DNA of 64,000 nt from Rhizobium sp. CCGE 510. GTDB taxonomy: Bacteria > Pseudomonadota > Alphaproteobacteria > Rhizobiales > Rhizobiaceae. The translations under genes were made by a program, and so were the position numbers. How positions within the stretch are numbered: position 1 is the stretch's first letter; each line of letters begins with the position of its first letter. The notes under the pieces were generated by a model, which was given only the letters and a program-made list of their open reading frames with translations, had not been told where the DNA came from and made no database searches. This document shows positions 9,738 through 21,380 of the stretch, in pieces. The stretch spans positions 1-64,000 of the forward strand of contig NZ_AEYF01000035.1 in NCBI RefSeq assembly GCF_000292525.1. The letters are read 5' to 3'.

Positions 9738-9819
9738 ATTTTCGTCCCTTACCCTCATGACCGCCTCACCGCAGCCAATCTGTCTATCGTCAGTCCCGGT
9801 AGCCCGAGCGAGTTGCTTG

Positions 9820-9946
9820 TCTTGACCGTCATTGGATCATATCCCTTGCAAGACATCCGTGCGGTCAAGACAGCCTTCGCCGTCGGTTCCTCACGGGTCG
9901 TCGAGATATTTCGTCATCCGTCACCTCAGTCAGCAGGTGACGGATG
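9820..9946 (-). other. Two perfect hairpins between gltB and gltD
   Basis: Inverted repeat 1 has 9-bp perfect arms TCTTGACCG (9820-9828) and CGGTCAAGA (9862-9870). Inverted repeat 2 is a 12-bp perfect stem CATCCGTCACCT / AGGTGACGGATG (9915-9926 and 9935-9946, 8-base loop), 13 bases past the gltB stop. Neither has a T-tract on the gltB strand. They are more likely mRNA processing or stability elements than terminators. They could set unequal gltB and gltD mRNA levels or separate gltD onto its own transcript. Confidence 0.7.
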
Positions 9947-9958
9947 CCCCGGCACAAA

Positions 9959-14680
<4,722 letters not shown>

Positions 14681-14948
14681 CATCTTTCCTCCTGTCGAAG
14701 CCCGCGGGGCCGCGGGCGGCTCTTCGTCCTGCACCGCAACCCGAAGATAGGTTCGGCGCATGACAGCGCTGTTGCATGTTGAAGATCGGCCGCAGACATC
14801 TGCTTTGAAGGAAAGCAAACCGTCGCGTTCCGCGCCTGCCATTCGCCTCCGCGCGCCGCCCCTTGAGGCTTGACGCTCGGAAGAACTATAGCGTGAAAGC
14901 CCATCCGTTCCAGGGTTTTCAGCGCCTCTTCAGCCGTGAAGGCCAAAA

Positions 14949-14969
14949 TAGGACAGCAGCACTGTCCTA
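14949..14969. promoter_or_regulatory. Perfect inverted repeat upstream of gltB, candidate operator
   Basis: TAGGACAG-cagca-CTGTCCTA, 8-bp perfect arms around a 5-base centre. It lies about 270 bp upstream of gltB and 250 bp upstream of the divergent threonine aldolase. The size and symmetry fit a dimeric regulator site; which regulator is unknown. Confidence 0.55.
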
Positions 14970-15081
14970 ATTCATCAGTTCTATGCCAGAAAGCATTTCG
15001 CTCCGCAAGAGCGCGCTGCTAAAAAACACCAATTTGCGACGGAAGATTGCCTGAGAAATGGTCACGACGAAATAAAATTAC

Positions 15082-15097
15082 AATAATCATGATTATT
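15082..15097. promoter_or_regulatory. Perfect 16-bp AT-rich palindrome, candidate operator for the threonine aldolase gene
   Basis: AATAATCATGATTATT is a perfect palindrome in a markedly AT-rich patch about 125 bp upstream of the aldolase ATG and 400 bp upstream of gltB. It looks like a Fur- or MarR-type site by shape only; no assignment is made. Confidence 0.5.
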
Positions 15098-15220
15098 CTT
15101 TTTATTGATTGCGTAGTTCAATTTCTGTGATGTGTCGCGAGCGGCAACCTTGATCCCGTGAAGCTTTGGCGTAATCTCCGCTGCGGACTTACCAGCCTTC
15201 CTTTCCAACGGTTCCCCCTC

Positions 15221-16273
15221 ATGTTCTTTGCTTCCGATAACTGGGCCGGTGCCCATCGATCCATTGCCGAACGATTGCTGATGGAATCGACCGGTTTTGC
15301 CGCCGCCTACGGCGCCGGCGATCTCGACAAGAAGGTCGAGGCCCGCTTTTCCGAGATCTTCGAGCGCGAGGTTTCGGTCTTCTTCGTCGCCACCGGCACG
15401 GCCGCGAACTCGCTGTCGCTGGCAAGCGTCCAGCGCCCCGGCGGTATCACCTTCTGCCATTCGCAGGCCCATGTGATCGAGGATGAGTGCGGGGCGCCGG
15501 AATTTTTCTCTGGCTCCGCCCGCCTCTCCGCTGTCGACGGCGAAGCCGGCAAGATCGACCCGGCAAAGCTCGTCGCCAAAATCGCAGGCTTTCCGGAAGA
15601 TGCCGTCCGTCAAGGCCGCGCCAGCGCGGTGACCATTACCCAGGCGACCGAGATCGGCACCGTCTATTCCCTGCCGGAGATCGGCGAGATCGCCGCTATC
15701 GCCAGAAATCGCAGCCTGCCGCTCCATATGGATGGCGCCCGCTTCGCCAACGCCCTGGTCGCGCTCGGCGCTACGCCTGCCGAAATGACCTGGAAACGCG
15801 GCGTCGACATGCTGTCCTTCGGCGGCACCAAGAACGGCTGCTGGTGTGCGGAAGCGATCGTCTTCTTCAATCCGGATCGAGCCCGGGAAATGCCGTTCAT
15901 CCGCAAGCGCGCCGCCCAGCTTTTCTCCAAGTCGCGTTTCATCGCCGCCCAGTTCGATGCCTATTTCGAAAATGGCCTCTGGCTCGATCTCGCCCGCCAC
16001 TCGAACGGCATGGCCGATCGACTGCGCGCCGGCATTGCCATAAGCAACGCCGCGCGACTCGCCTGGCCGACCGCGTCCAACGAAGTCTTTGCCGTCGTCA
16101 GCAAACATGCGGCAAAAACCGCCGAGGAAAAGGGCGCGAAATTCTACGAATGGCCGACCCCAACCGCAACGCCCGAGCTCGTTTCCGAACGTGAAACGCT
16201 GATCCGCCTCGTCACCAGCTTCGCGACGACGGAAGCGGACGTGGATGGTTTCCTCAAGTGCCTGGCCGCCTGA
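15221..16273 (+). CDS. ltaE: Low-specificity L-threonine aldolase (beta-eliminating-lyase-type PLP enzyme)
   Basis: A 350-residue PLP enzyme cleaving L-threonine or L-allo-threonine to glycine and acetaldehyde. Its start MFFASDNWAGAHRSIAERL is typical of the family. The cofactor region is visible: VATGTAANSLSL (phosphate-binding), LHMDGARFANA (Asp contacting the pyridine nitrogen), and SFGGTKNGCW with the Schiff-base lysine. The upstream in-frame GTG at 15158 adds 21 unconserved residues, so the ATG at 15221 is used although its ribosome site is weak. It is divergent from gltB and followed by a very strong symmetric terminator shared with the convergent LysR gene. Confidence 0.92.
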   Translation: MFFASDNWAGAHRSIAERLLMESTGFAAAYGAGDLDKKVEARFSEIFEREVSVFFVATGTAANSLSLASVQRPGGITFCHSQAHVIEDECGAPEFFSGSARLSAVDGEAGKIDPAKLVAKIAGFPEDAVRQGRASAVTITQATEIGTVYSLPEIGEIAAIARNRSLPLHMDGARFANALVALGATPAEMTWKRGVDMLSFGGTKNGCWCAEAIVFFNPDRAREMPFIRKRAAQLFSKSRFIAAQFDAYFENGLWLDLARHSNGMADRLRAGIAISNAARLAWPTASNEVFAVVSKHAAKTAEEKGAKFYEWPTPTATPELVSERETLIRLVTSFATTEADVDGFLKCLAA

Positions 16274-16280
16274 TCCCCGC

Positions 16281-16313
16281 CGGAAAGGCTCGCCTATCCG
16301 GCGAGCCTTTCCG
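16281..16313. terminator. Bidirectional terminator-type hairpin between ltaE and the LysR gene
   Basis: A perfect 14-bp stem (CGGAAAGGCTCGCC and its complement, loop TATCC) between convergent genes. The arm contains CCTTT rather than a trailing T-run, so it may act with Rho or as a 3'-end stabiliser. Confidence 0.75.
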
Positions 16314-16323
16314 CGGTAGTGCC

Positions 16324-17178
16324 TCACGCCGACTTCAGTCCCCTCACCTTTTGCAGAATATCGTCCGACAGCGCCGAAACCAGCGCCTGATCCGCCCCTT
16401 TGCGCGGCACCAGCACGAATTCCACATCCTCCAGCACCGGAAGCCTACCCGCAGCGATCTCCTTCAGGCCCGAGGGCGCCATGCTGCGCGGCTGCACCAG
16501 CACGCCCATCCCGGCCCGCGCCGCCGCCGTCAATCCGCTGAGGCTCCCGCAGGTGCAGACGATCCGCCACGCCACGCCGTTTCGTGCCAGCGCCTCCAGC
16601 GCGATTACCCGCGTGACGCTCGGCGGCGGAAAGGCGATCAGCGGCAAAGGGCCGGAGGCCAGCACACGCTCCGGATCGCGCGCCAGCCAGACGAGCGGTT
16701 CGCGATAGACCAGCTTTCCGCGGGCATCGCCGAGCCGGCGCTTGGCGAGCACCAGGTCGATCTCGCCATTGTCCTGCATCTCGTAAAGGACGCCTGAGAG
16801 TGCCACCGTCAGTTCCAGGTCGACCGACGGATGCGAACGAACGAAATCCTCCAGCACCGCCGGCAACTGGCTGGTGACGAAATCCTCGGAAACCCCGAGC
16901 CGCAGGCTGCCGCGCAGGCTGTTGCTCTGAAACAGCGACTGCACCTGCCCCTCGATGGAAAGCATCGCCCGTGCATGCGATAGCAGCGCCTCGCCATCGC
17001 CGGTCAGCATCACCTTATGTGTGTCACGGACCAGCAGCTTGCGCCCAAGCGCCGCCTCGAGCCGCTGGATATGCTGGCTGACCGTCGACTGCCCGAGCCC
17101 CAACCTGTCTGCGGCGAGTGTGAAACTGCCCATCTGTTCGACGGCGACGAAACTGCGCAATTGCGAAAGGTCGAGCAT
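16324..17178 (-). CDS. LysR-family transcriptional regulator (YfeR-like context)
   Basis: A 284-residue regulator with the N-terminal winged helix-turn-helix FVAVEQMGSFTLAADRLGLG followed by STVSQHIQRLEAALG, and a C-terminal periplasmic-binding-protein-type effector domain (SLRLGVSEDFV). LysR proteins bind upstream of the divergent gene and respond to a small ligand. Here the divergent neighbour, 93 bp away, is a YfeH-type sodium/bile-acid symporter-family protein. That is the arrangement of the yfeR-yfeH pair of enteric bacteria, so it probably controls that transporter and itself. The palindrome at 17196-17206 between them is the likely site. The effector is unknown. Confidence 0.92.
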   Translation of the reverse strand: MLDLSQLRSFVAVEQMGSFTLAADRLGLGQSTVSQHIQRLEAALGRKLLVRDTHKVMLTGDGEALLSHARAMLSIEGQVQSLFQSNSLRGSLRLGVSEDFVTSQLPAVLEDFVRSHPSVDLELTVALSGVLYEMQDNGEIDLVLAKRRLGDARGKLVYREPLVWLARDPERVLASGPLPLIAFPPPSVTRVIALEALARNGVAWRIVCTCGSLSGLTAAARAGMGVLVQPRSMAPSGLKEIAAGRLPVLEDVEFVLVPRKGADQALVSALSDDILQKVRGLKSA

Positions 17179-17195
17179 AGAAATCCAGTTTCTCG

Positions 17196-17206
17196 ATAAC
17201 TGTTAT
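17196..17206. promoter_or_regulatory. Candidate LysR-type operator in the divergent intergenic region
   Basis: ATAAC-t-GTTAT, a perfect 5-1-5 palindrome 18 bp upstream of the LysR start and 66 bp from the transporter start. A T-N11-A pattern (17193/17205) overlaps it. Confidence 0.45.
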
Positions 17207-17271
17207 TCCTTGCATCCTGGATCACAATGGACGAGAAAACAATGACTGTTTTATCATGCCGCGAGATCGCC

Positions 17272-18276
17272 ATGCGCCGCTTTCTGCCCGATACGTTCAC
17301 CATCCTGCTGGTCTGCACCGTCATCCTCGCCTCGCTGCTTCCGGCGCGCGGCACATTCGCGGGTTATTTCGGCATCGCCACCGATCTTGCCATCGCGTTG
17401 CTGTTCTTCCTGCATGGCGCCCGCCTCTCACGCGATGTCGTCATAGCGGGCCTGCTGCATTGGCGCCTGCATATCGTCATCCTGCTGACCACCTTCGGCA
17501 TCTTCCCGCTACTGGGCTTGGGGCTCGGATTCATCCCCGACACCATCCTGCCGCAGCCGCTTTATCTCGGCATCCTCTTCCTCTGCGTGCTGCCGTCGAC
17601 GGTACAGTCGTCGATCGCCTTCACCTCGATGGCCGGCGGCAACGTGCCCGCCGCCATCTGCTCGGCCTCGGCCTCCAACATCTTCGGCATGTTTCTGACA
17701 CCGCTCCTCGTCGGCCTACTGTTTTCCGTTGGCGGCCATGGCGGCTTCTCCTTCGACGCCTTGCAGCAGATCCTGCTGCAACTGCTTGCCCCCTTCATTG
17801 TCGGCCAGATCCTGCAGCCCTGGATCGGCGACTGGATCCGCGCCAAGAAAAAGATCCTGATGCCGGTCGATCGCGGCTCGATCCTGATGGTGGTCTATCT
17901 CGCCTTCAGCACGGCTGTCGTCGAAGGGCTGTGGCATACCTTCTCGATCGCCGATATCGCCGTCGTCATCGTTGCCGATATGGTTCTGCTGGCAATTGTC
18001 CTTGTTTTGACCATGTTCGGCAGCCGCTGGCTGGGCTTCAACGGGCCCGACCAGATCACCATCACTTTCTGCGGCTCGAAGAAGAGCCTCGCAAGCGGCG
18101 TGCCGATGGCCAACGTCATCTTCGCCGGCCAGTCGATCGGTGCGATCGTGCTGCCGCTGATGCTGTTCCACCAGATCCAGTTGATGGTCTGCGCCGTCAT
18201 CGCTCAGAAATACGCGGCCGCCGCGGCCCGCCGGGCGACGGAAAAGGAAATAGACGCAGCCGCGAGCCCGGCTTGA
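17272..18276 (+). CDS. YfeH-type bile acid:sodium symporter-family membrane transporter
   Basis: About 334 residues with roughly nine to ten hydrophobic segments (for example FTILLVCTVILASLLPARG, ATDLAIALLFFLHGARLS, VVIVADMVLLAIVLVLTMF). It carries the family signatures CVLPSTVQSSIAFTSMAGGN and FCGSKKSLASGVPMANVIF, which hold the crossed-helix polar residues for ion binding. It is a cytoplasmic-membrane protein, probably a sodium-coupled organic-anion carrier; the substrate is unknown. The start at 17272 matches the usual beginning of the family; ATGs at 17227 and 17242 are alternatives. It is divergent from the LysR gene that probably regulates it and ends in a terminator shared with hsp20. 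Confidence 0.88.
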   Translation: MRRFLPDTFTILLVCTVILASLLPARGTFAGYFGIATDLAIALLFFLHGARLSRDVVIAGLLHWRLHIVILLTTFGIFPLLGLGLGFIPDTILPQPLYLGILFLCVLPSTVQSSIAFTSMAGGNVPAAICSASASNIFGMFLTPLLVGLLFSVGGHGGFSFDALQQILLQLLAPFIVGQILQPWIGDWIRAKKKILMPVDRGSILMVVYLAFSTAVVEGLWHTFSIADIAVVIVADMVLLAIVLVLTMFGSRWLGFNGPDQITITFCGSKKSLASGVPMANVIFAGQSIGAIVLPLMLFHQIQLMVCAVIAQKYAAAAARRATEKEIDAAASPA

Positions 18277-18286
18277 GCCGAATGCC

Positions 18287-18324
18287 GAAAAAAAACGGCG
18301 CCCCAATGGGAGCGCCGTCTCTTT
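18287..18324. terminator. Bidirectional rho-independent terminator between the transporter gene and hsp20
   Basis: The stem ACGGCGC..GCGCCGT (18295-18318) extends with CCC/GGG across an AAT loop and one bulged A. On the minus strand it is followed by eight T, making a strong hsp20 terminator; on the plus strand by CTCTTTT. Confidence 0.9.
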
Positions 18325-18342
18325 TACCGAAAGGGGAAACAA

Positions 18343-18813
18343 TCAGCCGTTGATAATCTGCGCTTCGATGGCCTTTGGAGCCTCGACCGGTTCTGCGGCA
18401 ATCGCGATTTTGCGAGGCTTCATGGCCTCTGGAATGTTGCGCAGAAGGTCGATGTGCAGCAGGCCGTTTTTCAGCGAAGCGGCGGTCACCTCGACATGAT
18501 CGGCAAGCTGGAAGCGGCGTTCGAAGGCACGCTTGGCAATGCCGCGGTAGAGGAATTCGCCGCTTTCGGCAGGTTCCTCGTTCTTTTCACCTTTCACGGA
18601 CAGCACATGGGCATGGGCTTCGATCGAAAGTTCGGTCTCGTCGAAACCCGCAACCGCCATGGTGATGCGATAGGTGTTTTCACCGGTGCGCTCGATATTG
18701 TAGGGCGGATAGGTCTGGGCCTGCTCCGGCTGGGCAAGACTGTCGAGCATGGTGAACAGCCGGTCGAAACCGACGGTGGAACGATAAAGGGGAGAGAAGT
18801 CTACGTGACGCAT
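18343..18813 (-). CDS. Small heat-shock protein, Hsp20 / IbpA type
   Basis: A 156-residue alpha-crystallin-domain chaperone that binds unfolding proteins in the cytosol for later refolding by DnaK/ClpB. The alpha-crystallin core runs from about residue 38 (PPYNIERTGENTYRITMAVA) to about 130, with the family signature LKNGLLHIDLLR near its end. The N-terminus MRHVDFSPLYRSTVGFDRLF is typical of rhizobial IbpA-type proteins. The start at 18813 is fixed by AGGAGG five bases upstream; an open frame extending to 19011 is rejected. The leader carries a ROSE-like pairing that masks the ribosome site. Confidence 0.95.
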   Translation of the reverse strand: MRHVDFSPLYRSTVGFDRLFTMLDSLAQPEQAQTYPPYNIERTGENTYRITMAVAGFDETELSIEAHAHVLSVKGEKNEEPAESGEFLYRGIAKRAFERRFQLADHVEVTAASLKNGLLHIDLLRNIPEAMKPRKIAIAAEPVEAPKAIEAQIING

Positions 18814-18905
18814 GATGTCCTCCTGTGGAAGCGACGTGTTGCGATGAAATGCCCCTGAAACCCCATCTTTGGCGGCCTCGGGACGGTTGCGCGGGCCCTC
18901 TTCGG
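18814..18905 (-). ncRNA. ROSE-like RNA thermometer in the hsp20 5' leader
   Basis: ROSE elements in rhizobial small heat-shock genes are defined by U(U/C)GCU facing the Shine-Dalgarno sequence. Here, on the minus strand, UCGCU (18830-18834) starts the segment UCGCUUCC, which is followed by ACA and then AGGAGG (18819-18824). CUUCC pairs with GGAGG to form a short lid over the ribosome site just before the AUG at 18813. The upstream part can fold further (GATG/CATC arms near 18847-18871). The 5' limit is a guess based on the usual 70-120 nt length. Confidence 0.7.
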
Positions 18906-19235
18906 CACCCGCAGAGAGGAGATGGTGATGGGATTTGACGAGTTCAAGACCCTTTCGGAATCGCCTCGATCCGCCCGTGAACCCCGCATGAACGGCCGGT
19001 TCGGAGCGCATTCACACGCCTGAGCCTAGAGATGGCAACGTCGGGTGAATCTGGTCCCGGCGGCTGAAGTGCATCGTCCCTTCTTCTTCAGCCTCAAACT
19101 CGGCCGGCGGCGAGCACCCTCATGCTCCTGCCGGCCCTTTTCGGGCGGCGGCATCGCGGCCCCAACGCTTTCCAAGCCGGATGCCATGCGCTATCCCTGA
19201 AGACGAAGCAGTCAGCAGCGGTGCATTGCAAAGCC
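18906..19235. other. Intergenic region between hsp20 and the hydrolase gene
   Basis: It presumably holds the hsp20 promoter (minus strand) and that of the hydrolase. A minus-strand CTTGAA is present with CCCAT only 10 bases further, too close for a standard heat-shock sigma-factor promoter. A 33-codon plus-strand frame (18922-19023) follows a good GAGAGGAG, but it has no recognisable similarity and is left as unproven. Confidence 0.4.
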
Positions 19236-20210
19236 ATGGATCAGGTTCTCTATTCGACCCCCGACAATCCCGCCCCGGAAAACCGCACGGAAGGGTTCTT
19301 CGAAACCCATGACGGCCACCGGCTGCGTTACGCCGTCTTCGGCTCGAGCGCCCAGGTGGCCAAAGGCACGGTCGTCATCCTGCATGGCCGCAACGAATAT
19401 ATCGAAAAATATTTTGAAACGATCCGCGACCTGACAGCCAAGGGCCTGTGGGTCGCCACCTTCGACATGCGCGGCCAGGGCGGTTCGCCGCGGCTGCTGA
19501 AGCGCCGCAACCACGGCCACATCCGCCGCTTCGTCGATTACGAGCGTGATCTGGACACCTTCCTCGAAAAGGTGGTGCTCCCGGACACCCGCCTGCCCTT
19601 CTACCTGCTCGCCCATTCCACAGGCGGGCTGATCGCGCTCTCGGCCGCCCCCTATCTCACCACCCGTATCGACCGCATGGTGCTGTCGGCGCCCTTCATC
19701 GGCCTGACAGGCCAGGCGGCTTCGCCCCGCGTCATCCGAAAGCTTGCCGGCACGCTGACCGCAATCGGTCTTGGTTCCCTGCCGCTAACGTCGAAACTGA
19801 AGGAGCCGGGTTTCCGCGACAATCCGCTGACCTCGGACGAACACCGTTTCGAGCGCAATATCGCAATGATGAAAGCCCATCCGGAGATGACGCTCGGGCC
19901 GCCGACGGCCCGCTGGCTGACCGAGGCTTTTCGCACAATGGACCGGGTGACCTCGCCCAATCATCTCTTCTCGATCACCATCCCGACCATCGTCATCGCC
20001 CCGACGCGTGATGGTGTCGTGCCCTATACGGCGCAGGAGCGGCTCTCGCGTTACTTCCGCGCCGGTCAACTGGTGCCGATCAACGGCGCCCGCCACGAGA
20101 TCTTCCAGGAACGCGATACCTACCGCGCGGCCGCTCTTGCCGCCCTCCACGCCTTCATTCCCGGCAGCGATGCCGAAGAAAACCAGGATGTCGCCGCCCT
20201 CGGCACGTGA
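19236..20210 (+). CDS. Alpha/beta hydrolase, lysophospholipase / monoacylglycerol lipase type
   Basis: A 324-residue alpha/beta-hydrolase of the Hydrolase_4 (PldB-like) group. It shows the oxyanion region VVILHGRNEYIEKY, the DMRGQGGS strand-loop, the nucleophile elbow AHSTGG, the acid in IAPTRDGVVPY and the catalytic His in GARHEIF. The full triad is therefore present. Substrates in this group are lysophospholipids or monoglycerides at the inner membrane or in the cytosol; the actual substrate is unknown. No signal peptide is seen. The start at 19236 gives the usual N-terminus (MDQVLYSTPDN); the upstream extension to 19122 is not conserved-looking. Confidence 0.87.
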   Translation: MDQVLYSTPDNPAPENRTEGFFETHDGHRLRYAVFGSSAQVAKGTVVILHGRNEYIEKYFETIRDLTAKGLWVATFDMRGQGGSPRLLKRRNHGHIRRFVDYERDLDTFLEKVVLPDTRLPFYLLAHSTGGLIALSAAPYLTTRIDRMVLSAPFIGLTGQAASPRVIRKLAGTLTAIGLGSLPLTSKLKEPGFRDNPLTSDEHRFERNIAMMKAHPEMTLGPPTARWLTEAFRTMDRVTSPNHLFSITIPTIVIAPTRDGVVPYTAQERLSRYFRAGQLVPINGARHEIFQERDTYRAAALAALHAFIPGSDAEENQDVAALGT

Positions 20211-20213
20211 GCC

Positions 20214-20280
20214 GGATCAGCAAAGCTGACCGGAGGATCAGCGGTGCTGACCGGGTCAGCGCGGCCGATCGGGATCAGCG
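20214..20280. repeat. Tandem GATCAGC / GCTGACC palindromes between convergent genes
   Basis: Two 21-bp units in tandem (from 20214 and 20235) each form a small hairpin, GGATCAGC-nnn-GCTGACC, with loops AAA and GGT. Partial copies follow at 20254 (GGTCAGC) and 20273 (GATCAGCG), the last overlapping the end of hisN. They could serve as a bidirectional 3'-end structure. Confidence 0.6.
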
Positions 20281-21048
20281 CTGGAGGACGGCGATCGCCT
20301 GCTCATAGACCGCCCGGCTGCCGGCGGCGATGATCGAACCGCCGTTCTCAGGCCTGCCGCCGTCCCAGGTGGTGATGATGCCGCCGGCCCCCTCGATGAC
20401 GGGAATGATGCCGCCGACGTCATAGGGCTTCAGGCTGTTTTCGATGACGAGATCGATATGGCCGGCGGCAAGCAGCGCATAGGCATAGCAATCGCAGCCA
20501 TAGCGGAAGAGCCGGACCTGGCTTTCGATCTCGCGGTATTTCTCCATCTCCTCGCCGGCGAAGAGATGCGGTGAGGTGGTAAACAGGATGGCGTTCGAGA
20601 GCGTGTCGCACTGGCGCGTCGCCAGCCGCCGTTCCCCCTCCGGCCCGGTATAGAGCGAGCCGTTCTGGTCGGCGAAATAACGTTCGCCGGTAAAGGGCTG
20701 TTCGATCATGCCCATGATCGCCCGCCCCTCTTTCTGCAGGCCGATCAGCGTTCCCCATACCGGCACGCCTGAGATGAAGGCGCGGGTGCCGTCGATCGGA
20801 TCGATCACCCAGACATATTCCCGGTCGAGCCCGACATTGCCGTGTTCCTCGCCGAGAATGCCGTGGGCGGGAAAATTCTCCTCGATCAGCGCCCGGATGG
20901 CGAGTTCGGCCGCCCGGTCGCCCTCCGTCACCGGATCGAAACCGGAGGAGAGCTTGTTCGTGACATCGAGGCCGGAGCGGAAGCGCGGCAGCGTCTCGGC
21001 TCGGGCGGCTTCCGCCAGGCGGTTGAAGAACGAACGGTCAGGAAGCAT
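20275..21048 (-). CDS. hisN: Histidinol-phosphatase, inositol-monophosphatase-fold
   Basis: A 257-residue magnesium-dependent phosphatase of the IMPase superfamily. The metal and catalytic motifs are intact: GEEHGNVG (Glu ligand), WVIDPIDGTRAFISG (DxDGT motif) and the C-terminal YDVGGIIPVIEGAGG. This subgroup in alphaproteobacteria is HisN, which dephosphorylates L-histidinol phosphate, the penultimate step of histidine synthesis; an inositol-phosphatase role is the alternative. Length is normal. It is transcribed alone on the minus strand and ends in the GATCAGC repeat tract. Confidence 0.87.
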   Translation of the reverse strand: MLPDRSFFNRLAEAARAETLPRFRSGLDVTNKLSSGFDPVTEGDRAAELAIRALIEENFPAHGILGEEHGNVGLDREYVWVIDPIDGTRAFISGVPVWGTLIGLQKEGRAIMGMIEQPFTGERYFADQNGSLYTGPEGERRLATRQCDTLSNAILFTTSPHLFAGEEMEKYREIESQVRLFRYGCDCYAYALLAAGHIDLVIENSLKPYDVGGIIPVIEGAGGIITTWDGGRPENGGSIIAAGSRAVYEQAIAVLQR

Positions 21049-21201
21049 GAGGGATCCGTTTGGCTGGCGGGAGTGACGCTTTCATAACGAAAAGCAGCGG
21101 GAATGCAAACTCAGCAGGCAGTTCGATAGGGTTGCGACGAACCCTCCAATCGCTTCCACTACCCGCCTACTGCCCAAAGATGTCGCAGCGCAATATATTG
21201 C

Positions 21202-21230
21202 TTGACATTTGTGCAATGCAATAGTAGCGT
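21202..21230 (+). promoter_or_regulatory. Candidate sigma-70 promoter of the small RNA
   Basis: CTTGACA (-35 TTGACA at 21202-21207) with a 17-base spacer to TAGCGT (21225-21230) as a weak -10. Alphaproteobacterial promoters favour CTTGAC at -35. A start near 21233-21237 would give a transcript of about 80-85 nt. Confidence 0.5.
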
Positions 21231-21315
21231 CCTTGGTACAGTCTTCTGACTGTAAATACCCTCCTTGGGTGTTTCCTCCCTAGACTTAGCCGCGCTTACA
21301 AGCGCGGTTTTTTTT
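21231..21315 (+). ncRNA. Trans-acting small RNA with anti-Shine-Dalgarno loops (AbcR / alpha-r15-like)
   Basis: Three stem-loops are readable. The first is GGTA-CAGTC-ttct-GACTG-taaa-TACC (21235-21260). The second is a short hairpin ACCC-TCCTT-GGGT with an anti-SD loop (21258-21270). A single-stranded TTTCCTCCCTAGACTTAG then leads into a perfect 7-bp GC terminator (21290-21307) with eight T. No open reading frame uses it. The architecture, unpaired CCUCCC and promoter match the alphaproteobacterial AbcR/alpha-r15 class, which represses ABC-transporter mRNAs with Hfq; membership is from memory, and the NfeR1/alpha-r14 class is the alternative. It lies between hisN and the DUF2806 gene, antisense to neither. 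Confidence 0.7.
21290..21315 (+). terminator. Rho-independent terminator of the small RNA
   Basis: CCGCGCT-taca-AGCGCGG followed by TTTTTTTT. It is the strongest intrinsic terminator in the window on this strand, and no protein gene lies just upstream of it. Confidence 0.95.
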
Positions 21316-21380
21316 ATCAACAACTTAGGCTAATTTAGGTACTCAGCAACGTGAAGCTCGAATATCCATCGAATAACGCT

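Noticed and set aside
18900-18960. Heat-shock sigma-factor promoter (CTTGAA and CCCAT) for hsp20
   Set aside because: The boxes are only 10 bases apart, well short of the expected spacing.
18814-19011. N-terminal extension of Hsp20 to 222 residues
   Set aside because: The perfect AGGAGG before 18813 and the family N-terminus place the start there; the extension covers the leader and promoter.
18922-19023. A 33-codon plus-strand frame behind GAGAGGAG, divergent from hsp20
   Set aside because: Good ribosome-site match but too short, with no recognisable similarity. It lies in the probable hsp20 promoter region. Kept only as a note.
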